NCBI GenBank assembly: GCA_022478985.1 | Contig: JAKSZP010017393.1 | Coordinates: 1-64,000 of the forward strand | Direction: 5' to 3' | Length of the DNA stretch: 64,000 nt | Source: Massospora cicadina | Taxonomy: Eukaryota; Entomophthoromycota; Entomophthoromycetes; Entomophthorales; Entomophthoraceae | Part shown: positions 55,078 to 64,000 of the stretch, piece by piece | Layout of the letters: each line of letters starts with the position of its first letter | How positions within the stretch are numbered: the stretch's first letter is position 1 | Translations under genes and position numbers: made by a program | Notes under the pieces: generated by a model | Told to the model about the DNA's origin: nothing | What the model saw: only the letters and a program-made list of their open reading frames with translations | Database searches by the model: none

Positions 55078-56562
55078 CATCAGTTTTAGGTTTTTGTTTA
55101 AGTTTGAAGGTCAGGTCCTTTGAAGACTACATGATTATTAGTAATAGGCAGCTCCAGAGGAATCTCTTAGAAGTAGATCTTCCCAAGGCAAATCTCTTGC
55201 CGGAATAGGCGTCATCAAGGCAATTCTCTACTATCTGAACAGGAATAATCTAGTCAATACTAAACGATTATTCCAACTGAGTTAGCATAGTCAAGGCAAT
55301 CTCTGTTCACACAAACAGGCAGAAACCTTTGTATTAAAACAGACAAAGGAAATGAGAAAGATTTATAAAACTAAGAGAAACTTTATATTAAAATAAATGG
55401 TACTTTAATTAGTACCATAATAGAAGCAAGAATAAAATAAAATATAGAAAGGGGATATTCAGATGGCGAGAAATATGCGTATACCAATATGAAGGGAGAA
55501 ATACATTTGGGAATGTAGGAGGTAGGACACAATTTAGGTTTATGGTTGGAGTAAATCAGACTTTATCTTTGAGAGTTGGTCTGAGATAATGTAGCCCAGT
55601 TAGGTTATTTATTATCTGCATAGGTGAACAGTCAGAAAGTTATAATAGGTGACAAAAAGCATAATATGTGGCGTGAGGTGGTTAATGATGTGGATAGAGG
55701 GTTAAAAACTGAATACATCCTCATGCCTAATAGCAGGATGAATAGTAACTCAGCTTGGGCACACTTCCCTATCTTATCATCTAATGGAGCATTAATGGGG
55801 AGATTTACTAAATTTGTTTAATTGTATTTTTGCATTTTAACCATTCAATTTTAGGTAAACAAGATAGAAATTTTGGATCTTGATCCCTGGTGGGCAATGG
55901 GGGAGCAACTTCAACCCATGCCCATAATTAGTCAGGGACCCAAAGCCCCTCAGCGAGTTAATAGGCCATTAAAGCCTTAAGTAAAGCTAAAAAAAGGAAA
56001 GGAGATAGGTGAGAAACGGTGTTTATTGAAATAAAGCCTAAGATATTTATAAGACCTTAAGGCTGGAATTGGGAATAAGAATGGGATGAATTGGAATAGC
56101 AAAAGTGTCAGCTTGAGATTCTGATTTGGAATAAATGAATAATCTAATTAATAATACATTGGGAGTGGGAGCATTCTTAGCATAAGTTGCTGGTGCTCCC
56201 AAAAGAGTAACTTGATTGGGTTGACGTCAGATTGTAATTCCCCGTGGCCTGATTGATTGTTTGGCATCCTTAGCATTAGTTGCCGGTGTCAAATTTACTA
56301 TTCTAAAATATACTGCTAATTATCAGGGCCAATCCTTGATACTTCAGATTGGGCTTGCCCCAAGTTAATGGGGAGCCCAATCTGGCATCCACCCATAGAT
56401 GTGTCGCAACACCTAGTTTGGAGCTTCCCCAATTAAGGGAGAATCCTGACAATCCCAATTAATTAGTGATTGTTAATTTAATAATATATATAGGCCAAAA
56501 TTGTTTAGATAAATTAATGTATTGCAAGCTCAAGTTCATGGCTTCACACCTACTATGGTAAC
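55078..56562 (-). repeat. Right repeat (5' LTR) of LTR-X, with insertion
   Basis: Follows the left repeat up to about 55,887 (GGATCTTGATC), is interrupted, and resumes at about 56,456 (GATTGTTAATTTAATAATA) to end near CTCAACA. Confidence 0.58.
55888..56455. repeat. Insertion of about 570 bp in the right LTR-X repeat
   Basis: Absent from the left repeat. It is rich in inverted repeats: ATTGGGCTTGCCCC with GGGGAGCCCAAT (about 56,346-56,380) and GGGAGCA with TGCTCCC (about 56,169-56,203). A 25-base phrase, GCAT.CTTAGCAT.AGTTGC, occurs twice about 86 bases apart. No ORF and no clear duplication at the ends. It may be a MITE-like element or a solo LTR. Confidence 0.45.
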
Positions 56563-59299
56563 GCTCAACAGTTTATGTATGAAGACAGCAGCCTTAGTAA
56601 ACTTGTAAAAAGGACAAGTTCACTAAGAGGGTTTTTATTATAAAAGACAATAAAAACATAATGCATTTATTGCGTAATCTAAAGGCTCAAATCCTTCTTT
56701 AGGACAATCTATTCAGCTAGGTCCTACTCTAGCAACGTAGGAAAAAGGTACTTCCCTTTTAAAATTTAGTATAAATATCAAAACTACTGACGTTTTTATT
56801 GGTGCTTTTCATGTGTACTAAGCAGCACAATATAGCGGTAGACTGATAGGCTAAGAACCTAATTTTGATTAATTAAATGAATTACTATGGCTCGCAGACT
56901 TCTATTGTGATTGCAATCAACGATTGCATTTGAGGCTTCAACAGAATTCTATAATAAAATAAGTTTCCTCCTACTGAATAATAAACACCAGTGCGAGGGA
57001 AAAGATAAAGTATAAGGGTATAGGTTGAGGAAGCAGATCTAACCTGCCAAGGCTAAGAGCCCTAAGCAATTACTAGACCGAGGGGATTTAAGTTGCACCA
57101 GGGGGTTATAGGTCTGATCCACTGGGTTTACAATTCTCTCATGTTGGGCCAGGAACCCCAAGAGCAAGTTAAGATAACTTTGTCGACTCTTTATGAAGTT
57201 TAGGCCCATTTCACTCAATACTTTATATACAATCAAAGCCAATTTATAGGTATTAGTAAAATCTAGATATTAACCAAATTTTGCTTTGACTGATGTTTTA
57301 TCAAAACAATTGCAATGTAGACTTTAGAATTTTCTAGTAGAATAAGAAACCCTTACAAATGGCTGTCCCTTCAATTTATGCTTCTCTAAATCTCCTGGAT
57401 CCCATTAGTGCAATTAAAGGGTAACTTTGAAGCATTTAAAAATTTTGTCTCGGTTGCATGATATTTAAAAGAACAGGGAGACTAGTGCTTTGCCTTGGGT
57501 TAGCTACAACTAATAAAGATTGCTTAATATGAATGATACGCTGAAAATTGGCTTATGATATACAAAACACTATTAATTACATTTTCGCCAGCAATGGTAC
57601 AAGGTAGTAATAATAAAATAAGTAATTTTTTGTATCTCAGATGGAGGACGAGGCAATCCAATGTAGATTTGGGATTTGGGGTTTAGCACTGGCAAAGCAG
57701 TGAGAGAGATTGTAATTGTATAGTACCATTTTTTATTGATGCAGCACAACACAAATATATAAAATTATACTATGAGGTATGTGGCCGTGAAGGCAAGGAT
57801 TGATTGAAGAAAAAGTTATTTTATTTAAGATAATTACCAACAAAAACAATAGTAAGTTAATGTTATGAATTGATACAACTGCAAGGGCAATTATTGCAGG
57901 AAGCATTATGTATATGTAAAGGAGGCGGCTCAAGATAATTGATTTAAATTACCTACCTGTAGAATAATACTGGCGTTGGGGAAAAGTGTTATAATATTGG
58001 CCTATGTTTGAGAAATAGTAAAAAATATATAAACAAATATTTGTGGGTTTTTTATTATGGTATGGTCAACACACATTATCAACAACTTTAACAAATGAGG
58101 GATGTGCTTAGCATGACCAGACACTAGGCTTACCTTTTCCGTGCTCCAATTTATCACAAGGTTCTGATTTTCACTGAATATGTTCTTCTATCTATTGGGA
58201 CTACTGATGTTCTTCCATATCTCCATTGACACTTAAACCTGTCGCTTGGTATTTTATAGGTCTAATCATGTCCACAGATACTTTCAATTACAACATTATC
58301 TACAGTGACCCCATTGATTTTCACTTTATGTCCTATGCTGATAGAGGAAAAACATTTTTATGTTTGACAATTTTTGACAACCTGGTCATCTTCAAGGAGG
58401 TCAATTCCATTGATTCTCCAGTTAGACATTTGACTAGATCGAAACAGCCACTCAATGTACATATCAGTTTGTTTTAGAGAAGCTTTAACCATTTAGTTAT
58501 ATTCTTTATTCAATATGAGCTTTTGCATCTTAGGCTTTTGTATATTTAGTTCCCACATCCTCCACAAAACCCTTTCAATCCTATGGCTAAGATTGACAGG
58601 TTCTTTCTATATAGCTAAAAAGTATTTGGGAAGGTGTGACCAAAAGTTAGCCATAAACAGGAATAATTCTGATGAATAAATCTCTAATCTGTTAGATGGA
58701 ATTAAATTTGATAAGGAGGCATTGCAAAATGGTAAGCGCTATGTTAGACACCAAGAACAGAGGTTAGCCACAAGAGAGGGAATATGGAGTTGTGTTGGCC
58801 TTTGCTTAGTCTGAGTTGTAATCTATATGTCCAGGTTGTGTATAACCAAAAAACGACTTATATAAATTAATTATTTGGAGTTTTTAAAGATTAAACAATT
58901 AAAAGGTGAAGTTAAAAATGTTAATGTTCAACAAAGGGGTATTAATAAGTTGAGAGGTTTGGGCATCCACAGACTTAACTGAGGATGGGAGCCTAATTAG
59001 CATTTGTTAAGGACTCTGATATTTCCCTAGACCCGTCTAGACATGTTATAGAAAGCCAGTTTTGTACTTAAAGCGTTATTAGAACTTTTTGCACTTATTT
59101 CTAACTTTTAGTTGTAATTCAAATTACTTTTGATGTTTTAGCGTTGTCCATTCTTCTGAAACATATGTAAAATCAGTATCTGACGGTCTATGCCCTTGGA
59201 ATTTTTTTATCAAGAACTAATATCCCCACTGTAAACTTGTGCTATGTAGTGATCAGTCAGCGCTTTATACTACAAATCACTCACTTATAGGAATCCCTA
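56563..59299. other. 2.7 kb without a recognisable gene
   Basis: AT-rich with stops in every frame. Small open stretches (57,039-57,242 minus, 58,226-58,477 plus) show no family pattern. Part of it may be the 3' end and LTR of the old chromovirus to the right, but I cannot show an LTR pair. Confidence 0.4.
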
Positions 59300-59830
59300 T
59301 CCATGGCCAAGACTTTTTCACCGTTTCTGGGCAGTTAATGCAGTCATCAGCCATCAATTAGAAGGACTCATCAACTGATTATCTAGCCAATTGATCAAGT
59401 ACCAGCGTAACTAAGGTCATTTTAATGTTAAAGATTTCCTCAAACTCAAATTTTGCTTACCCTGGTTTACTGATTGGACCATCTCTGGCCTCTTCAGCAT
59501 GGTTTTGAACATCTTCATTTGTGAAACATGCCACACTGGATGTGTATGTAAACTTTTTTTGAAACCACATTATAGGTCACATTATTCACCTGGAGCAGAT
59601 ATTTTGTAATCATAAGACAATTGTTCTAAACTTCCTACAAACGGTAAAACCATTTTCTAAACGTTAATAAGCTTAAAATCACTATTCTTGGACGTAGGAA
59701 CCTCATAAAGGTGTGCTTTGGCCTACCTTTTGCGTTTTTATCGCTTTGTCCATATTTTTTCTCAGTTTCACTAACTTGTCTCTCATTTCACCCACTAATT
59801 CAAATGCTGCTGGATTCAGACCTTCAGGAT
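59300..59830 (-). pseudogene. Ty3-V, integrase tail and chromodomain of an old chromovirus
   Basis: On the min strand, in changing frames: GLNPAAFELVGEMRDKLV with KNMDKAIKTQK (about 59,735-59,815), the stretch between integrase core and C-terminal domain; HPVWHVSQMKMF (59,510-59,545), the strongly conserved H-P-x-F-H-V-S-x-L-K block; then EEIFNIK, SVDESF.LMADDCINCPETV at about 59,318-59,450, which matches the chromodomain end (D-E-x-S-W-E-x3-L-x-N-C-P-E-x-V). Nothing of RT is left nearby. It is more worn than Ty3-III. Confidence 0.62.
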
Positions 59831-61440
59831 ACTAAACCAGAATTCTAGTGGGTATAAAATAAATTGAGTATAAAGACCACATCTGATGGATGAGTGGGTG
59901 AGGTTGTTATATGAAATTGGGGTGTTGCAATTTAGATTACAATTAGGCGATATTGCTACAGGCGTTGTTGCACTTGATTAGATAATTTGTATGATAACAG
60001 TTTATCTTGAAGTATAAGTAAAATTTGTTTATATCTCAAACCTTATAAATTGTATATTACCCAAGTACGCTGAAGTCTCGTTGGTTACTTCCAGTGTGGA
60101 AATTTTTCATTGCAAATTTAAATTAAAGTCAAAGGGTAAAATAAATTTTGAAGTATGCATTGCCGCGTCTGGAAGTTCCATGAAGGGTTTGTTCCAATAT
60201 ATATGTCACCACCCACGCATTATTTTTCTCCATGCCCTCCAGATATTCCAAGATTTTCCAAGCTTAAACACCGGTGGGCTGTTGGCATAGTGATGGGGTT
60301 TGGTGATCAATATTCCAACATCAGGAGAATCTTCAAAATATTTGACAGTGACGCTCTCGTCAGCTTTGGCAGACAATTTACATATGAGGGGATAAAACTG
60401 GTTTTAGTATTCTATCAATAGAACAATATGACCATTTTATTAAAGGGTAAATTCGTATGTTGATCTAATTTATGAAAGCTCAAATTTACGTTTGGAAAAG
60501 CTGGAGAATTATCTTGTGGTGAGATGATAGGAATCAATCTGCTGAGAGATACAGGCAGCAGGGTGAGATATGTGACGAGGTCTATGGATTACTTGGGCAT
60601 TGCTAAAGTAATCAAATTTTATATGTTCTTTCATGTTTAAATCTCAACATTAAGAAAGTTCAAAAAAATCTGACCAACGCTCCTGTTTTTGGCGCAAACT
60701 TTTTTATGTTTATTGCACAGGCTAAAAGTTTGCTTTGAAAGATTGTTTATATAATTAATGTATTTAAATAATATGAAGACTATTGTCCTTGTTGAGTTCT
60801 TCACAATTAAATAGAGTATGACATTAACGCTAAAAAATTTGCTAATACTCTTTCTTCCTATTGGTATTTATGGGAATGAAATTCAACTACCCCAGCAGAG
60901 TTCAGGGGATCTGAAGCCCTGGCATGAGGGAATCTAAGTAAATTTAATAAAGGCTAATGATTAAAAGAGCACTCCTTAATTTGCGGTATTAGTAATAACT
61001 TCACTTATAAGGTAGTGACGATCAAACTAATTGGGTAATGTAAAAGTAAGTTTTATTTTCTCATGAACATGATTATAAAGAAAATCATTAAGTACTTCAG
61101 GGGAAAATATCCAAGCATTTTGAAGCCAATATATAGCTTAATAGGCTTTTAGGGATTCAGTGGTGTCTAAGTGCAGTGCCAAAATTAATGATATTTGACC
61201 TCTAGATTGGGTTAGGACCCAGATATCAAAAGGATACATTACAGCTAGTCAGGTATCATCCCTGATAGTAGTTTTTATGAGACCCTTATATCAGGTTTGA
61301 TTCTCATCAAAGGCTGTACTTGAAGCTTTAATTTGATCCAAAATCCTGACAACGCCCCCTTATAGATCTTGGAATAAGGGGTAAAGGGGCACAGAAATTG
61401 GCTGTGTACTGGATTGATCACAGCCCCTTGGCAACCTCAA
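59831..61440. other. 1.6 kb without a recognisable gene
   Basis: Open stretches at 60,155-60,421 (plus, 88 codons) and on the opposite strand at about 60,240-60,415 show no recognisable domain. The first part could be the lost integrase core of Ty3-V. The rest is AT-rich and empty to my eye. Confidence 0.4.
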
Positions 61441-64000
61441 CAATTTAAATTTAAATTTATTGTGACGAAGGCCAACCAGGGGACGGACACTTCTGAATGT
61501 TGACCCAATTAAAAACGAAACTTAGTAACAGGGAAGGCACCCCAGAGAAGCGATGCTATCTCTTGTTGCCAGCGGGAACGCCACTATGGGGAGGTGGAGG
61601 GAACGTGTAAAGGGGCCGTAACCACAATTGAACATGTGTGTAGGAAAGGATCCGATTTGATGAACCAAACTGGGAACCAGGAGGAGACCAGCTGATGGCG
61701 ACGCGGTGGGAGGTACCCAAACATCCACTCATGAAAGTGGTCCACCAAATGGGACCAGAATCTGTGGACAGCTTCTGGGAGGGTGGGGGTGTAGCCTGTG
61801 ATGGCATCCAAGATAATCGTGTAATAGTCCACATGGCGATTGCGACCACCAGAGCATGGAGGGAGGGTGGAAGGGGGGATACCATGGATATAGCAAACAT
61901 ATCTCTTGACAGACTGAAGGAATGTGTTTGATCCTGGACAAGCAGACGTTGAACTTCGCGCCATATCACTTTAGAGGTAGGGCACTTCTCCAGGCGGTGG
62001 AACAGCGTTCCATACTGGCCACACATGACGCAGGATGAGTGTAAAGCGTTAGAGTGCTCAGCCATACGGTACACCCACCTCAGGCAGTGCCACACATGGG
62101 AACGGATTTGAGGCTGCAACAGAGGGTGGTGTGCGTTCTCCAAATAGTCTTCTCGGTCTCAATGGAATAAGAGATGTCCATCATGTCCAGGTAGTCCACC
62201 CTGGATAGGACATGGGGCCGTGTGGGGATTAAGCCATCTTGAATGGGTAACCCCTGTACCTCCTGTGTGTACTGAGGAGAGGGGCGGCCTCTCTGGGCTG
62301 TGTGTCCACTAATATAAATTCTCCACTCAGCACTCCGCATGGAGAGGAGGATTCATTTGTAGTGGGTTTAGTACTGTGAGGACCTGTGGCAGACGGGTGG
62401 GAAGCCAGATATTTCATCAAGAAGTGAGGGTCTGATGGATTGTTAAGGCCCAGGGCACGGGAGAAGTTGGAGCAGGCCACGCGGGAACAGTGTTGGGAGG
62501 GGAGCGTAGGGGCGGTGACGGTCGCAATCCAGGTGCCCAGGATCTTGGCAGCATGGGCTTTTAAAGTCGAGAAGGCCCATGCCACCATGACGACGAGGGC
62601 CAAACATGACCTCAAGCTACACTGGCGGTGGGCAGCCTGACCATAGCCACTCTTGTAGGAGGGCATACATAGATTTGAAAAACCCAGGGAGAAGGCGATT
62701 GTGTGGGCTCCAAACCAGACTTTGGAGAGGAGCATAGAGCTGGCTAAAAAAACCCTGCCAGTAAGGGAAGTAGGGTAGGCTCTGAGGGAGGTGATAAGCT
62801 TCGTCACATTGTCTAGAATGTGACTTTCCATTACTGCTGAGGCATACCCGCCTGCCTCCACCCACACGCTCAGATGGTGGACAGGCCCTATGGTAGGGCG
62901 TGGCACGAAGGGGAGCACAAGTGGGGCGGTGTGGGGTGTGCAGGGAAGGCGAGCATGTGTGCGAGCAGATGGGCTGGGCTGGGCATTGGTCGCTGGGGCC
63001 CAGCAGGTTTGATACTGACCAAGGAGGATGATTTCGGTTTTGGAAGCGTTAAGTGCAGCATTACTTACCCAGGAATACTCCTGGATGAGAGCTTCAAGCG
63101 CACGTGCATCTTGATTTATAGACACCCCTACCACACAGTCATCTGCAAACGCCATCATCTTGACTGGGGCTTGGCCTGGTACATGGACCCCAGTGAGGTG
63201 GGCATTCACATTTTGAAGTAGCGGGTCAAGGCTGAAGTTGTATAAGGGAGGGCTAAGGGGGCCCCCTTGGCGTAGGCCCCTTTGAGGGAGGACTACTTCC
63301 TTTAGGAAGCCAGGGCCACGCACTGCCATTATTGCAGATTCTGTGAGCAGCAAGCCCAGTTGATGAAGCGAGGGGGCAAACGGAATTGATGGAGGCAGGC
63401 CCTGAGGTATTCCAAGTTTACTCTATCATAGGCCTTCTGTTGGTCAAAAAATACAAGTGCCCCATAGGCTGTGGACTGGCATGCGTTAGCCACAGAGTGC
63501 ACGTTGTCCCAAATCAACCTTCTGGGTATGAAACTGAATTTTTCTGGGGAGATAGTGGCAGATGCTACAATCCCTAAATGGTTAGCCATAATTGAGTTAA
63601 AATTATTGTATCCATGTTAGTTAAAGAAATGGGGCGCCAGTTGGCTAGGTCTAGCTTATCCCCTTTCTTGAAGAGTGTGACAGTGAAGGCCTCTTGCCCT
63701 CCTGGTAGAAGGCGCGTATCTAGAAGGTTCTGGTTAAGGGAGGCAAACAGCAGTGGGGATATATATCTGAAGTACTTTTTATAGAACTCATATGTAATGC
63801 CATCAGGGCCTGGGCATTTCCAATTTGGTGCACCGCAGATGGCTGACCAGAGTTCATTCAGAGTAATCAAATTCATTAATTCTGGGTATTGGGAAACGGT
63901 GCAGATGTGAGTGCTGTCAAGAAATTTTGCCACTTCAGCTGGCTGAATTGGATTGGATTGGATTGATACAACTCAGAATAATAATTTTGTATTTTGATAG
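61441..64000 (-). mobile_element. LINE-alpha copy 2, 5' side cut by window edge
   Basis: Minus-strand copy of the element at 1-2,955, with the same 3' UTR (TCCGTCCCCTGGTTGG, then AATAAATTTAAATTT at 61,441-61,460). The window ends at a position equal to about 430 of copy 1. It is better preserved than copy 1, with one uninterrupted stretch of 374 codons. Confidence 0.92.
61556..63933 (-). pseudogene. LINE-alpha copy 2 ORF2 reverse transcriptase
   Basis: Three overlapping frames give nearly the whole RT: CPGPDGITYEFYKKY, KKGDKLDLANWRPISLTN (63,574-63,933), FDQQKAYDRVNLEYLRAC (63,329-63,589), QRGLRQGGPLSPPLYN and MAFADDCVVGVS with FADD near 63,140 (62,229-63,353), then NASKTEIILLGQ and FKA-type thumb text. 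The C-terminal domain with C-x2-C-x7-H-x4-C lies at about 61,981-62,032 (61,556-62,143). Frame changes sit near 63,580, 63,340 and 62,240. GLRQGG in place of GLRQGD is a change next to the active site. No RNase H is seen. Confidence 0.9.

Larger units (their letters stand above)
52098..56562 (-). mobile_element. LTR-X, probable non-autonomous LTR element
   Basis: Two direct repeats, about 52,098-53,021 and 55,078-56,562, share GGTCAGGTCCTTTGAAG, CAGCTCCAGAGGAATCTCTT-type text, CACACAAACAGGCAGAAA, ATACATTTGGGAATGTA and CATGGCTTCACACCTA. The second repeat is longer because of a 570-bp insertion. Between them lie 2.05 kb with no pol. On the minus strand TTGGAGGGGGCA stands directly before the left repeat (53,022-53,033), as a polypurine tract would, and TGGTCCCTTCTGGGGC near 55,064 could be a PBS. 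The edges are approximate. It is either a LARD-like LTR element or a duplicated repeat; I favour the first. Confidence 0.55.

Noticed and set aside
60155..60421. Host gene in the 88-codon plus-strand ORF or its opposite strand
   Set aside because: No recognisable domain, no continuation on either side and an old Ty3 remnant next to it.
1..64000. Repeat-induced point mutation as the cause of the stops
   Set aside because: The stops I looked at come from mixed changes and indels, not mainly C-to-T. A proper test would be dinucleotide ratios on aligned copies, which I could not compute.
1..64000. A large inverted repeat formed by the two window ends
   Set aside because: It is simply two copies of LINE-alpha in opposite orientation with different flanks and different decay.

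Overview
The window is a repeat-dominated piece of a large eukaryotic nuclear genome. I recognise no host gene, no rRNA, no sound tRNA gene and no CRISPR array. Almost everything I can name is a decayed transposable element: non-LTR retrotransposons, Ty3/gypsy LTR retrotransposons (two lineages with chromodomains), short non-coding or non-autonomous elements, and a Helitron. The LINE reverse transcriptase, the CCHC ORF1 proteins and the Ty3 pol proteins look most like those I associate with fungi, perhaps an early-diverging fungus with a bloated genome. That assignment is weak, because vertebrate-type chromoviruses look similar. Every long coding stretch carries stops and frameshifts, so the sequence is a graveyard, not an active locus.

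Layout. 1-2,955: 3' two thirds of a LINE (LINE-alpha, plus strand). 2,966-8,533: Helitron material, interrupted by a complete ORF1-only element (A, 3,310-5,216) and a LINE-beta 3' fragment (5,590-7,010). 8,534-11,378: ORF1-only element E, split by a solo LTR. 11,800-42,246: one very old Ty3 element (Ty3-I) swollen to 30 kb by nested insertions. Reading its pol frame across the interruptions recovers the order: ORF1-only element B (15,879-17,811), a solo LTR in RNase H (19,040-19,644), Ty3-II in the integrase (20,539-28,738, itself holding two solo LTRs), and ORF1-only element C/F in the 3' LTR (29,364-41,516). C/F in turn holds two further ORF1-only insertions at one target site, one of them split by a TRIM-like element (32,882-35,098), and a chromovirus, Ty3-III (35,371-41,427). 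45,352-51,387: Ty3-IV, a two-LTR element on the minus strand. 52,098-56,562: LTR-X, a probable non-autonomous LTR element with a small unknown ORF. About 59,300-59,830: tail of an old chromovirus. 61,441-64,000: a second LINE-alpha copy on the minus strand, running off the window.

The most interesting result is a family of about 1.9-kb elements that encode only a LINE-type ORF1 protein with a CCHC zinc knuckle. Three copies are bounded by long target-site duplications, so they are complete insertions rather than broken LINEs. Several share a 3'-end motif with LINE-alpha, which suggests that LINE-alpha mobilised them. The other notable item is a 2.2-kb LTR element that is 92 percent LTR, with only a primer-binding site, a short leader and a polypurine tract between the repeats.
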